This document shows, piece by piece, positions 24,733 through 37,608 of a DNA stretch of 64,000 nt (within the stretch, counting starts at the first letter, position 1; the number at the start of each line of letters is the position of its first letter). The translations under genes were made by a program, and so were the position numbers. The notes under the pieces are model-generated. The model searched no databases and was not told the origin of the DNA. It saw only the letters and a program-made list of their open reading frames with translations. The stretch is from positions 2,108,001-2,172,000 of the forward strand of contig JAKCOZ010000006.1 in the NCBI GenBank assembly GCA_022605955.1, in the 5' to 3' direction. This DNA is from Rallus limicola. Lineage: Eukaryota > Chordata > Aves > Gruiformes > Rallidae.

Positions 24733-25712
24733 GAATAAGCAGCTCCTTAAAATTCCAAGGCAAAACAAAGAAAGTAGAAGAGAATTAGCTTGGTTATTCA
24801 GTTTGTAAGAACTGAAGCAGTGAGAGCTCCATGCTCACCTACCATGTGCAGACCCTTTGCCACAGCGTTGCGATCAGCGTTTCCTAACTGTGTCATCAAC
24901 TGTCTTAGTCCAGAGACTTTCCATCATCTTGACCATTAGTTATCTCTGTGACCAATGAAAGTAAAAGAAGAAGAAAGTATCTTACTGATAACAACCTCTG
25001 CCTTGTAAATGGGGGGAAATCCGGCTGGTTTAGACTAAGAATGTTTTAAAAGTAACATCAGGATTGTAACAGCCTTTGAAGGGCCAGTATGAAATGGAGT
25101 TGCTATCTCCTGTTACTGCTTTGATTCTTTTTTGTATGCCTTATTTGTTATCACTAAATCAAAATTGTGATGGGAGTCCTTTAAGATGGTTTTAATGAAG
25201 GCTTTTTTAAGCACGCTGGGTCAGCCTGAGGTACTGTTAAAGCCTGTGCCCAGTGGATTAATGAAGGACATGGGCCTTCAAGGCTGTTGATGTAACTTGT
25301 TTTTCTTGTCAGTTTAGTAGCCTTAGAAGAATTGCAAAGTAAACATCTGCTTTTCAGGCTGGACCTCTGGACAACCCGCTCAGGAGAGGGAGGCAGGCCT
25401 TGGCATAGAGACAAGTCAGTGTTCCCATAAAAAGAGCTGTGTGTTTGAGTGTTTCCTCTTGCTTGCGTGAGGGCTAGCGCTGCTGGGCCCATCTTCTCTT
25501 TGCTCCTTCAGAGAGCAAGCTTGAAGACTTAAAGACTTGGTGTCATCACAGTGCTTGCTTTTTTCCCCTCTTTCCTGCTTCCTTAAGAAGAAGTGAGGAA
25601 AAAAATGGGTGAAAAAAACCTTGGTTAGATTTACTTCCAAGCTGATAGATGTAGAGTGACAGTCTTTTATGTATGAGAAATCAAAATGAGCTTTAAGTGT
25701 TTAGTTTTGAGT

Positions 25713-26049
25713 TCACAGAATCGTAGGGGTTGGAAGGGACCCTGAGAAATCATTGGGTCCAACCCTCTTTCCAAAGCAGGGTCCCTAGCTCATATTGCAC
25801 AGGTAGGCATCCAGATGGATCTCGAATATCTCCAGAGAAGGAGACACCACATGCCCCTGGGCAGCCTGTCCCAGGGCTCCCTCACGTTCACTGTGTAAAA
25901 GTTCTTCCACATGTTGGTGTGGAACTTCCTATGTTCCAACTTGAGGCCATTGCCCCTTGTCCTGTCCCCACAGACACTGAAAAGGGGCTGGCCATTTCCC
26001 CCTGCATCCCATACTTCAGATATTTATAAACATTAATAAGGTCCCCCCA
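25713..26049 (-). mobile_element. CR1 fragment
   Basis: TCACAGAATCGTAGGGGTTGGAAGG through ATTAATAAGGTCCCCCC matches the 19061 copy. Confidence 0.95.
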
Positions 26050-27623
26050 GATATGCTATCTGAAGAACAAATTGATACCACAATGTGTTTCACTGATGTT
26101 GCTGCTTAAAGGTTTTTCAGCAAACCCATGTAGCTGTTCAGTGGTGCTACAGCCAGCTAGATTTAATAAAACAAAGGCAAGCAACATGTTAAGAGCACAA
26201 ATAATTTAAAATTTTATCATTTCCCCCAAAAGGTATAAACACACACAACTGTTTATATAGCAGCAGTCATTATTTCACTGATCCCCCAAGGTTGTTTATA
26301 TAGCAACAGGCTTTATAACAACACTTTCTGTTTTCATTATTGCGATGCTTAGTCATCTGAACACCAGCCAGTGCTCCTTCATACTCTGAAAAGTCATCCA
26401 GGATCTTGTAAAACAATTAACTATGTCATTTTATTAAAACTTGCATTTTATATTTCTGTCCCAGCATTTGACATCCTCTGAAAAAAAACCCTTATGTAAA
26501 TGCTTGGCTGCTGACCAGTCCTGCAGGCTTGATTGAAAGAACACTTTTGCTTCTATTTTTGTTTGTGGATTTTCACGTTTGGGGAGCAGATGTCCTTCTA
26601 ACTGCTGATGCTTTCAAAAAAAAAAAAAAAAGCCTTATTGTACTGAAAATAATTCAAAATCACTCTTGACTTCCCTATAAGAGCACATGAGCTTGCGTAG
26701 TGTAGTAGTGAATTGAGTCTGCCTCTTGTATAGATACTAGACAGTCCTACAACATCAAGGACTGGTAGTAGAGACTAAGGGAGGTGTAAAAATGCTGGAG
26801 GCTCCGACATAGACTTGAGTATTATGCATGACATGTACTGAAGTGGCTGGTGTTTTGAACTTTATTAATGTAGTCTGAGCTGTAAGACTGCTTCCACATG
26901 TCCCAGAACAAGATGGATATGGCTGGGGAAACAATGTGGGAAATGATGAACAGATGAGCTCGGAATAATTCCATGCTCCCCCCCAAAAAAAAAAAAAAAA
27001 GGCTATTCCAGTCAAGGTACTCTGTGGTTTCTGGCTGGAAGTAAATGTGTGTGCTGGTATACTATTAGTCGTTAAATACCATTACAGGAATTAGTAGAGG
27101 AAATGGGCTATTCTTCTTTGCACCTAAGTGCAGGATATCGTTAATTTTCTTAAGAGGCAGCCCCTTAGTGGGAAAAGCCCTGATTTTGATCTTGAGTGCA
27201 ATCTGATATTACCCAGAAATAGAAAGATAGCTAAATGGTTTATTTTTAAGCGAACTTACTTGAAAAATGTTAATAGTTCCAGTCCTTCATCTCGTGAGCA
27301 CTTTATGGGAGAGTAGCAGAACCTTCGCGGGTTTGTATTGTAATTAGTCAACAAATGAGGAAGCTGAGCTTGTCACGACGTGGTGAGTGAATACTTTAGC
27401 ATGTTACCTTTAGGAAGGTGGTAAATTTTTACAGGGTCCAGCGTGATATTAACTAAGTGTAATAGTCTCACAAAATAAATGACTTGGATGATGCTTGGAT
27501 TGCTGGAGTGAGATGCTCAGGGTGGAGTTGATTCACTGGTGAGGACTGACAACTTCCAGCAGACATTCAACACACTGCACAGAAGGAAATGCAGGTAGAA
27601 ACTGGAGTAACTGAGTATTTTTG

Positions 27624-28070
27624 AGGGCTACGGAGATTATTAAAGGACTGGAGCATCTCCCCTATGAGGAAAGGCTGAGTGAGCTGGGGCTGTTCAGCTT
27701 GGAGAGAAGAAGCCTGAGATGGGATCTGATCAATAGTTATCAATATCTGAAGGGTGGGACACAGGGGGACATGGCCAGCCTCTTCTCAGTGTCTGTGGGG
27801 ACAGGACAAGGGGTGATGGCCTCAAGTTGGAGCACAGGGAGTTCCACACCAACATGTGGAAGAACTTTTTCCCAGTGAGGGTGAGGGAGCCCTGGGACAG
27901 GCTGCCCAGGGGGGTGTGGAATCTCCTTCTCTGGAGAGATTCCAGCCCTGTCTGGATGGCGACCTGTGTGACCTGTCCTAGGGAGCCTGCTTTGGCAGGG
28001 GGGTTGGACCTGATGATCTCTGGAGGTCCCTTCCAAACCCTCTGCTTCTGTGAGTCTGTGATTCTGTGAT
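27624..28070 (+). mobile_element. CR1 fragment
   Basis: It starts GGGCTACGGAGATTATTAAAGG and ends GAGTCTGTGATTCTGTGAT. The start coincides with that of the 36367 copy. Confidence 0.95.
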
Positions 28071-28669
28071 TTTTATTTTCTTTTTTCCCCTGAATGGTCA
28101 AAACGAATTATACCCAGCTTGTTACGAGTTAACTTGAATTTGTTTGCCATTCCACACCTACACCTGATGCTGTGGTTTTATAGGCTCAACAATTTTCTTA
28201 GTCTTTGATGGAAATTGAGTATTTCAAGATTTTATTAGAAAGCTAATACAAGTTTTAAGAATAAATCTCCCTTTCACTCTGAGAACTGTCATTTTAAACA
28301 CAGCTTATTTCAACATTTATGGTTTTCTATAATGTTGCTATAAAGAACACGTATAACATAAAATACCCACTAGTCTTCTATCGGGGTAGAGTTGGCCTTG
28401 ATACAAATCTAATCTCCTTTTCCTTGAGAATCTTCTGTACAAGTGCTTCCTGAAATTGTTGTAGGACAAAGAAAACCCTCAGATTTTACAAAGGGAGCTG
28501 AGGTGGTTACCTACCAACAGTCGTAATACTGCCTGTCCTGTTTTCAAAGTCTCTTCATAATCCTGACATTCTCCAGTTTATCACACAGGGTTTGTAGCAT
28601 CGGAGGTTTGGGGGTGGGAGCACTCTAATTTGATGTACCTAGAGTTATCTTCTAACATCTTACAGAAAC

Positions 28670-28717
28670 AATGATCTTAAAGGTCTTTTCCAACCAAAAC
28701 CATTCTGTGAATCTGGG
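28670..28717 (+). mobile_element. CR1 3' end, about 48 bp
   Basis: AATGATCTTAAAGGTCTTTTCCAACC...CATTCTGTGAATCTG is the bare CR1 terminus, an extreme 5' truncation. Confidence 0.85.
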
Positions 28718-29682
28718 AATATGTTTTTTGTCGTTTTTTTTTTTCCCAAGTTGGATTTTTTTTTCCCAAGTACAGAGTTACATCTCTAAATAACTCAGAA
28801 CAATGTCAGTTAACACAGAAGCCAAAGGCACAAAGTGCAATAAAACCTTGAAGCTTTCACTTTTTGAGATGGAGTAAAAGCAATAAACCTGTGTAATTAG
28901 AAAAAATTACAAAGTGAGATTTTTTTTCCCCCTTAGATATCACTTAAATGATTCTGTATTGAACTGTTGATAAAATATGATGTGTCTCATCTACTACAGC
29001 TTGTTTCTGTGGAGTAAGTGCTGCTCAAAGAGCAGGCTCAGACTCCAGTCTGAAGTATCTTATGTCTTTGGCTTATTTGTTTTCCAGTTTGTGTTTGCTT
29101 TGGGTTTTTGTTCAATCAAGCAACGTTTCACAAAGCACTTGGGAAAACAAAGCTGTATATAGGAGCTAAATATTAGTAAGGAAATAGCAACTAGTATTTT
29201 ATTATGTGAACATCATTAATGATTTACTCACAGTCCCATGGAGAATACACAGCCATAAATGTTGAACACAAATCTTGGCTGCTCGGTCACTTAAACCAGG
29301 CACATTTTCTTTGCATGTCCTGAAGGAAAAATCTAATTTTTAAGTAAAATGTTGCTTTTCCAAATGATACTCTGTTCCTTTGGGAACTTAGGGTTGGGTG
29401 GATGGAGATAAGGGTGATGTTCAATAGCAACGACTCAAATGAGAACTCGGTTTTGCAGGGGAATCAAGAGGGTCACATCGCTCTGCTTTTGTTTTCCTAC
29501 CCAGCCCTCGTGTTTCACAGCTCTCCTCCTTGCCTCTTTTCTCTGTACATCTTCCATAATGCTCAATTCTACCTTGAAGTTCCTTTTAACTCTCATAGGC
29601 AAAGCAGCTGTCTTTTTCCTGTGTTTTTCTCTTCCAAAAATCAATTTTTGATACTCTTGTAGAGTTTTTCTGTGATATTAAT

Positions 29683-30139
29683 GTGTTCAGTTTTGGGCCT
29701 CTCACTGCAAGAAGGACAACAGGGCCCTGGAGCTTGTCCAGAGAAGGGCAACGGAGCTGGTGAAGGGTCTGGAACATGAGTCTGGTGAGGAGTGGCTGAG
29801 AGAACTGGGACTGTTTAGTCTGGAGGAGGCTCGGGGGAGACTTTACTGCTCTCTTCAACTCCCTGAAAGGAGGTTGTGGTGAGCTGGGGGTTGGCCTCTT
29901 CTTGCAGATAACCAGCAATAAGACATGAAAGAATGGCTGCAAGTTGTGCCAAGGCAGGTTCAGGTTAGAAATGAGGATAAATTTCTTCTCAGAAGGAGTT
30001 TTTTGGGCATTAGAATGGGCTGCCCAGGGAGGTGAGGGAGTCACTGTCCGGACATAGCCTAGTAAATAATATAGGTGGTAGGGGGACGGTTGGAGTAGAT
30101 GTTTTTGGAGGTCTTTTCCAACCTTAATTATTCTGTGAT
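29683..30139 (+). mobile_element. CR1 fragment
   Basis: TGTTCAGTTTTGGGCCTCTCACTGCAAG through TTAATTATTCTGTGAT is the same subfamily as the interrupted 3543 copy. Confidence 0.95.
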
Positions 30140-30782
30140 ATTACTTGCTATTTTTTTGGATGGGGTGAAGTAATGATCCCTGTATGTATGGTATAGGTGG
30201 TTAAAAAAATAATAAACTTAAGGAAAGTTGTATTACAAAGGCTTCACAGTTTGGGGAATGGTCTTTACTAATGATGCAGCATTGGCAGAGAGTAAGAGCA
30301 GAATGAAGAGGAGTTCTGCTCTCTTAAGTAGGAGAAATCTCTTTCTTAGCATATTGTTTTCTTTCTCCTCCCATGCTCCTGTTTGCCATGTGCTGTACCT
30401 GGGGTGGGTTCCATCAGTCAGTAGAAGTAGTAAGATTTTGTTTTGGGGGATATGTGAGACTTGCAGACCTCTGTGAAGCAGGAATTAACTTTGGAGCCAT
30501 AATAAGGAGGTAATTTTGGAACCAGAGTAAATAAAACCTGGGAGCTAACTCCTGGCTCTGATACTTCAACTGTTTGGGGTTTTTTTTTCATCTGCACTAA
30601 AAAGCAGGTGAATTTTTCTGGAATTACTTGTAGGTTTGGTTAAAAACATGATTGTCAGCTTGTATTGATACAGAGGTATTAGGTAACACTGCTTTGTTTT
30701 TAAGCTATTTACAAAGCCAAAATAGAATAACAGTTTATAAAGTTTGTGTTTTTTTTCTAGAAGTTTTGCAAAACTTACATCC

Positions 30783-31580
30783 TGTAGTGGTTTGGCTGGG
30801 GGGGCACATTCCTCACCCCCTTCCCCTGCTGCACTGTGGGGTCCCACCCACAGCAGACAGTCCTCCAGGAACTTCTCCAATGTGAGTCCTTTCACACCAG
30901 GGCTTCAGCTCTGCCTCAGCTGCCCCAGCGTGGGTCACTGCTATGGGTGCAGTCATAGATCACAGAATGTCTCTCAGTCTCTCAGGCCCAGACTGCTCCA
31001 GCCTGGTCCCTCACAGGGTCACAAGCCCCCCCAGCAAACCTGCTCTGGCGTGGGTCTGTCTCTCTCTCATCTCTGTGTCTCTGTCTCTCTCCATGGGCTG
31101 CAAGTGCTGGCAGGGGCTTGCTCCAACATGGGTCACAGCATCTCCTGTCTGTCTCCCCCTGCCCCAGCGTGGGGCCTCTCCACAGGCTGCAGGTGGGGTC
31201 TGGGCCTCTTCCATGGGGTGTGGGGGGGCACCTGCTCCACCACGGGTTTCTCCAGGGGCTGCAGAGGCATCTTTCTCTGTGGCACCTGGGGCACCTCCTC
31301 CCCCCTTCCCTGCCCTTGGTGCCTGCACAGATCCTCACACCTTCTCACTCCCTTCTCTGGGGGCACAAAGCAGCTGCCTGTGGGTTTTTTCTCCTCACTG
31401 TGATTCCCAGAGACGCTGGTGACCATCGCTGATGGGCTCGGCCTTGGTCAGCAGCGACTCTGGTCCGGAGCCGGCTGGTGTTTGCTCTGTGGGGCCTGCA
31501 GAGAGCTTCTGGCTGCTCCTTGCAGCAGCCCCCCTGCAGCCCCCTCCTCTGCCAGAACCTGGCCACACAAAACTACGACA
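30783..31580. mobile_element. Solo LTR with 5-bp target-site duplication
   Basis: A 798-bp block begins TGTAGTGGTTTGG and ends AAAACTACGACA, i.e. TG...CA with imperfect inverted termini. It is flanked on both sides by CATCC (30778-30782 and 31581-31585), a perfect 5-bp duplication as made by ERVL/ERVK-type integrases. The interior is GC-rich with degenerate repeats of a GCGTGGGTC-type motif (for example near 30918, 31041 and 31168). No gag or pol lies beside it, so it is the product of LTR-LTR recombination. Orientation is uncertain; similarity of termini to the 58527 LTR weakly favours +. Confidence 0.85.
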
Positions 31581-32654
31581 CATCCCAATTTCCCTTACTC
31601 TTCATCCCTCCTATTTGCAATATGAAAATGTATTCTAGCAGAAACAGTGGTTTTGCTCATACTCTGACACAAAAATATCACACACATTCCTCTGATCTTG
31701 GCTGTTGGGAATAGGGAGATCCCTTAATCCAAATCTTTTCATGCTCTGAAACCTTAGAATTTAAGGATGACTGTAAAAAGGGCTGTTGTATGAACACTTG
31801 ATTGTGGTAGGAGGAACAAATGTAATGGTTTTGATTTTGTTTTTTCTTTTTTTTTCATGATTTCTTTTGCCCTAGGCTAGTTCTTTGGTTAACCAAATCC
31901 ACTGTAATCCCATCAGGAGAATGTGGTGATCATTTAGTAATTTATATAGTATGGTTGTCTTAATCCAGGGTCTGTCATTGTAGCAGAAAATATGAATCCA
32001 AGCCCACCATATGACTTGACTGTGTCCATATGGAAATAATAAAGTGTAATAAATGGCCTCCTGTTATACAAGGCAGTACTGAGGAGGATTTTCTTCCAAA
32101 GCAATTTTTCTTTCTAAAACTCAGACAAGCAGAGAAATCATTCCCGATTTCAAGAGTGTTTTCCTGCAAAAAACTGATTGGCCCATTGTTTGGGAGAAGT
32201 CAGAATTCTTTCTGACTTAGAGGACTCTTGCCTGCACCTTACTTCCATGAGTTATAGAAACAGGTGCCTGAGTCTAAAAGGTGAATTTAACTTGGATTGG
32301 GATCGGTCCATGTTTCAGCAAGTAGCTCCATCAGTATCTGCTTTGGGCAGTTGGTCTATGTGTGTATTGGAGGCCAGCTGTGACTTCTAGAGGCTGTTGA
32401 ATTCCATTGAGACCTGCATATTAAGTTGATGCTGCTTCATTCTGATAGTCTTAAAAATACTGGAATTTAGGGATTTCTTTTTTTCCCCATGTTTTAACTG
32501 CATGAGGGATAAATTTCCCTGCAAACTTTGCCTGAAGCTTTGAGATTCAAGTTTGAATGAAAGACTTCTTCCTCATCCGGGTGCTTTTTTTCTCCAGAGA
32601 TATATTTAGTTTGAGGACTTCTTAAGTAGTTTATAATAACCAGCAGTGATGGTT

Positions 32655-33350
32655 AATCACAGGATGCTTTGGGTTGGAAGGAACCTTAAAGATCATGAAG
32701 TTCCAACCCCCCTGCCATGAGCAGGGACACCTCTCTCCAGACCAGGATGCTCAAGGCCCCATCCAACCTGGCCTTGAACACCTCCAGGGAGGGGGCAGCC
32801 ACTACCTCCCTGGACACCCTGTGCCAGGGCCTCACCGGCCTCACCACCCTCACAGCGAAGAATTTCTTCCCAATGTCTAATGTAAATCTACCCCCTTCCA
32901 ATTTAAAACCATTTCCCCTTGTCCTATCACTTTATGCCCTTCTAAGAAGTCCCTCCCCAGCTTTATTTTAGGCTCCTTCAGGTACTGGAAGGTGCTATAA
33001 AATCTCCCTGGAGTCTTCTCTTCTCCAGGCTTAGCAACTCCAACTCTCTTAGCCTGTCTTCATAGTAGAGATGGTCCAGCCCTCTAATCATCTTCATAGC
33101 CCTCCTCTGGACTCATTCCAACAGTGCCATGTCCTTCATATTTTGGGGACTCCAGAACTGGACACAGCACTCCAGGTGGGGTCTCATGAGAGTGGAGTAG
33201 AGGGGGAAAATAATTCACCTCCCTGGACGTGCTGGCCATGTTCCTTTGATGCAGCCCAGGATGGAGTTGGCCTTCTGGGCTGCGAGTGTGCATTGTCAGC
33301 TCCTGTCAAGCTTCTCATCCACCAGCACCCCCAAGTCCTTCTCTGCAATG
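32655..33350 (-). mobile_element. CR1 fragment, long
   Basis: About 700 bp run from AATCACAGGATGCTTTGGGTTGG through CATCCACCAGCACCCCCAAGTCC. This is one of the longer reversed copies, reaching the region just 3' of the RT ORF. Confidence 0.95.
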
Positions 33351-33629
33351 TCTCTTCTTATGTCATGTGTGCTTTATTTCAGAATGTGAAGGTAAAAACA
33401 AGTTGAGGTTTGCAAGGAGTTGGTGTAAAGTCCAAGTTTGCAGCCTTTCTCTCTGCTACCTTGTGTTTGAATTCTGGGTTTAATGATGAGAAAAACAGCA
33501 GCAGTTTAAATGTTGGTGTAAATGGTGTAAGGACACAGATGTAGTTCAGTGTGTGACAGTATGTGTTCTTATTAGCTGACATTATTAATTCCAATAACGA
33601 TTCTGGCATCAATGAGGTTCAGTCAATCA

Positions 33630-33837
33630 GGTTCACATTAGATATTAGGAAAAAGTTCTTCCCTGGCAGAGTTGTGGGGCTGTGGCACAGGCTGCCCAGG
33701 GAGGGGGTTGGGCCACCTTCCCTGGATGTGTTTAACAGACGGGTAGATGAGGTACTCAGGGATCTGGTTTAGCATAAGACAGAAGCGGTTGGACTTGGTG
33801 ATCTTAAAGGTCTTTCCCAACCTCATGAGTCTGTGAT
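33630..33837 (+). mobile_element. CR1 3' end fragment
   Basis: GGTTCACATTAGATATTAGG through CCTCATGAGTCTGTGAT is CR1, 5'-truncated. Confidence 0.95.
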
Positions 33838-34240
33838 ACATTCAGGGTGACAGATGACACTTGCACACAAATAAATGCTGTGAATCAGTGGATGTAAGAC
33901 TTCATGTTCAATCTTGGTTGCTTCTCCTAGTGGCTGTGTTTTCCTTAAGCTGTGAGGCTGCCCTTCCAGTATAAAGAGGAAACAGAAAAAAGTGTAATGA
34001 GATTTAACAGTCAGAGTGACTGATTATTTTCTCCCTGTTCTTGTGTGGGTTTTGCTAGTATGAGGTTATGAGTATTAAATGGAACATTTCCTGAGAGGGA
34101 ATAGATATTTTGGAACCACTTGATTATCTGTCTTACTTTTTCTTTGAAAAACCTGGTAACTTAATTGACAATAATGTTACATTCATTGGGATCTGGGATT
34201 TGCAAAGCAGTGCTAACTTTAGCTCTTTCTGCTTTTGTAG

Positions 34241-34333
<93 letters not shown>

Positions 34334-35007
34334 TAAGTATTTTATTTTTATTCTTAATTAAAAAGGGGTGGATGCTATAAAATATTTAACTGTAAGTATT
34401 TTTCATAAACAGCTACTCTTCACTAGAGGTGAACATGCTTGGTGAAGATGGTGATTTTTTTTCCCCCCAAATACCAGCCATGTAAGATGTCCACAGTATT
34501 ATTTTACTCCTTCTCTTCATGATCATCTATGTGATGAGCCCTCAATTTCTTGTGGGTAGGGGAAGATTGAAAAGCAGTGTCCTTCATTGAAGGGCCATGA
34601 CGGGTTTCTGTGACAGGAGTAAAGCTAGTGTAGGCTTATCTTGGAGTAACCATTTCAACACGAGGTTTGACCAGTTCTCCTTAAACCCACTGAGAAGAGC
34701 TTTAGTAAATGTGGAGGACAACTCACTAAGCAAGAGCATTTGTGCAGCTGTTAGATGCTCTGTATTCTCTATTTTATGTTAGTCTTTAAATTTATAATCT
34801 TTGAATTGCACATGCTCATGTGGCCTCTTACTTTAACCAATTAGTTTGTCCTGCGTTCTCATCTTCGTTCTTTGGATGACTGAATCCCACCCAAACATAA
34901 CACTGTCTGGTTTTAGGGTCTCTAGGTTAATTATTCACTGCCTCTAAATTGCACAGGTCTTGTGTGATCCATATACTTCACCCTGTGCAAATACCCTGGA
35001 AGTACAA

Positions 35008-35934
35008 TCTACCTGGATTTCTCCAAGGCTCTTGATACAGTTCCCCACAGCTTCCTCCTGCAGAAACTGATGTTATGGTCTAGACAAGTGGTCCAGGGAG
35101 TGGGTGGGCAATGGGCTTCACAGACTGCACCCAGATGGTGCTGGTAGATAGCTCCTTTTCAAACTGGCAATCTGTCACCAGTGGGATCCCCCAGGGATTG
35201 ATATTGGGCCCAGCGCTGTTTAATGTCTTTGTATGTGATCTGGATGATGGGATCAAGTGCACTCTGATGAAATTTGATGATACCAAACTGAGTGGAGAAG
35301 CCATGCTGCTGAAAGATGGATAGGCTGGGAGAGCAGGCTGGCAAGAACCTTAGGAAGTTCAGCAAGGACAAGCACAAGCTGGTGTCCACCTGGCTGGGGA
35401 GCAACTCTGTGGAGAGGGACTTGTCCCGGTGGACAAGCAGCTCAATGTAAGTAAACAGTGTGCAGCAGCAGCACAGAAAGCCAACAGGATGCTGTGTTGC
35501 ATCACTAAGGACATCACCAGCAAAGATAAAATGTCATCCCACTACATATTTTGAATACTATGTTCAGTTCTAGTCCCCACTCTACAAAAAAGATGCCAAC
35601 AGGCCAAAGGACGTTCAGAGAAGGACCATGAAGATGATCAAAGATGGTGGAGACTCCCCAAGGAGTCAGATGGAGAAATGAGGGATAACAGGGAAAAGTT
35701 ACTCCTGGGAAGATTCTGATGGGACACAATAGGAAAGTTCTTCACAGTAAGAACAATCAGCCATTTGAATGATCTCCTCAGGGAAGAGATCCACGTGGTG
35801 GATTCCTTGGTATTGAGCAGCTTTAAGATTCATCTGGATGGGTACTGAGCCATCTTGTCTAGACAGTGCTTTTGCCAAGACATATTAGACCAGATGATCC
35901 TTGATGTCCCTTCCAACCTGGTGTCCTGTGATAC
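35008..35934 (+). mobile_element. CR1 fragment reaching into the RT ORF
   Basis: The longest CR1 copy here (about 930 bp) includes the end of ORF2. Translated pieces read YLDFSKALDTVPHSFLLQKL and GIPQGLILGPALFNVF, the CR1 reverse-transcriptase motifs. It is broken by frameshifts and stops and is more diverged than the short copies, so older. It ends CCAACCTGGTGTCCTGTGATA. Confidence 0.9.
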
Positions 35935-36009
35935 TTGTTCCTGATACAATAACAAACTGCAAAGCACTAACAGCCAAACCTTTCATGTTTTAGGGCCAGT
36001 ATATTGCCT

Positions 36010-36262
36010 GTGCTCCAATTTGAGTCCATGGCCCATTGACCTGTCCTCACAGCCCACAGAGAAGAGGCTGGCCATTTTCCCCCCATGTCCTACCCTTCAG
36101 ATATTGATAACTATTGATCAGATCCCCTCTCAGCCTTCTTTTCTCAAGGCTGAACAGCCCCAAGTCACTCAGCCTTTCCTCACAGGGGAGATGCTCCAGG
36201 CCTTTAATCATCTTCTTAGCCCCCTGCTGGGCTCTTTTCAGGAGATCCCTGTCTTTTTTTCA
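36010..36262 (-). mobile_element. CR1 fragment
   Basis: TGTGCTCCAATTTGAGTCCATGG through CAGGAGATCCCTGTCTTTTTTTC is a reversed body without a 3' end. It is directly followed by a + strand CR1 terminus. Confidence 0.85.
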
Positions 36263-36298
36263 GGGTCCCTTCCAACCCAGACCATTCTATGAGTCTAT
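36263..36298 (+). mobile_element. CR1 3' end fragment
   Basis: GGGTCCCTTCCAACCCAGACCATTCTATGAGTCTAT is a short + strand CR1 terminus fused to the preceding reversed copy. Confidence 0.8.
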
Positions 36299-36366
36299 AG
36301 CCCACATGCTTACGCCTCAGAGTGGGAAGATTACATATCATACATATCATACATTACATACATATA

Positions 36367-36790
36367 GGGCTACGAAGATGATTAAGGGCCTGGAGCATCT
36401 CCCCTGTGAGGAAAGGCTGAGTAAGTTGGGACTGTTCAGCCTTGAGAAGAGAAGACTAAGGGGGGCGACCTAATTAAAGTCCATAATTGTCTTAAGCAGG
36501 GGATGCAGGGGGAATCAGCCAGCCCCTTTTCAGTGTCTGTGCAATGGCTGCAAGTTGGAGCACAGGAAGTTCCGCACCAACATGTGGAAAAATTTTTTCA
36601 CAGTGAGGGTGAGGGAGCCCTGGGACAGGCTGCCCAGGGGGGTGTGGAGTCTCCTTCTCTGGAGATAGTCCAGCCCTGTCTGGACACCGACCTGTGTGCC
36701 CTGTCCTAGGGAGCCTGCTTTGGCAGGGGGGTTGGACCTGATGAGCTCTGGAGGTCCCTTCCAACCCCTACGATTCTATGATTCTATGAT
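36367..36790 (+). mobile_element. CR1 fragment
   Basis: GGGCTACGAAGATGATTAAGGG through GATTCTATGATTCTATGAT is the same subfamily as 8037 and 27624. Confidence 0.95.
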
Positions 36791-36993
36791 CATGGATAAG
36801 CAGAGATGGGATGACTCTGAGACATGGTAGATTAGAATCATTTTCAAAGCATAGATCTATGTTCTTCCTTTCTGGTGTGTGCTGGCTTTGAAGGAACTGA
36901 TAATGGCAGATGTAATTATGCCTTAGAGGATTTCCCATCACACAACCAGGGGTTTATTTTCCTGTAGGTGATACACCATCATTAGCGAGACAA

Positions 36994-37040
36994 ACCCCCT
37001 TTTTTTCCCCTTTTTTTTTTTCCTTTTCTTCCCCCCCCCC
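36994..37040. repeat. Polypyrimidine tract of 47 bases
   Basis: Only C and T occur from the CCCCC at 36994 through a run of ten C at 37031-37040. Long homopyrimidine blocks can adopt triplex structure and stall replication; no function is shown here. Confidence 0.9.
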
Positions 37041-37608
37041 GCATGGATAATATTTCAAAACATACAGGAATATTAAGCATAGTTCTCTGGGAATATCACA
37101 TTCCCTCCTTTCCCCCCATGAAATGTCTATGCCTCATTTCCTTCTCACCTCCAAAACGTTGTATGAATAGTTGTTCATTTTCAGCTTCTTTTTTTTTTTT
37201 TTTAAAGGCTAATGATTCTAAACAATGCTTCTTAGTGCTTCCTAGGCAATATAAATGGAAATGGGGCTTTACAGGGAGTCTGGCTCAAGGGGAAAACTGG
37301 CTAGACTTCCATAATCGGGCACTGCAGTCCAGCACATCTGTAGCAGAGTACAGATGCCCACTGTCTTAGGGATGATATCTGATTACATATATTTAAACAA
37401 GCATATAAGCCACCAGCTGTTAAAATGAAGATTTGCAGGAACTTTTTTCCTCTGTTTGGGATACTGTAGGTGAGTCATCTGATATCCTCTGCTGCAAACT
37501 GGAGTCAGGAAAGTAGTTCCAGGTTATCCTTCGTTAGCAGGGTGAGAGCGGCAGCGTGTGAGGGAGTGATGGGGTTTTCTTATACAGATTCACTTAAATT
37601 GCTTCATT

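Larger units (their letters stand above)
12940..34240 (+). other. UVRAG: UVRAG intron of 21.3 kb
   Basis: This intron is bounded by the GTTGGT donor at 12940 and the TTTTGTAG acceptor ending at 34240. It holds many CR1 copies, one solo LTR, an inverted duplication and an ancient CR1-like tract. Stretches in which I see nothing recognisable are 12940-13635, 14660-16080, 16687-17399, 18321-19060, 19524-20190, 20740-21630, 23372-24309, 24733-25712, 26050-27623, 28071-28669, 28718-29682, 30140-30782, 31581-32654 and 33351-33629. They contain homopolymer tracts, for example a T-run at 15018-15034 and A-runs near 26617 and 26985. Confidence 0.8.

Noticed and set aside
30744..31403. 219-residue ORF and several overlapping ORFs on both strands
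   Set aside because: They lie inside the GC-rich solo LTR, are open in many frames at once, cross the LTR boundary and show no domain.
35111..35323. Reverse-transcriptase-like ORF as an active gene
   Set aside because: It is a short remnant of CR1 ORF2 broken by stops; annotated as part of a CR1 copy instead.
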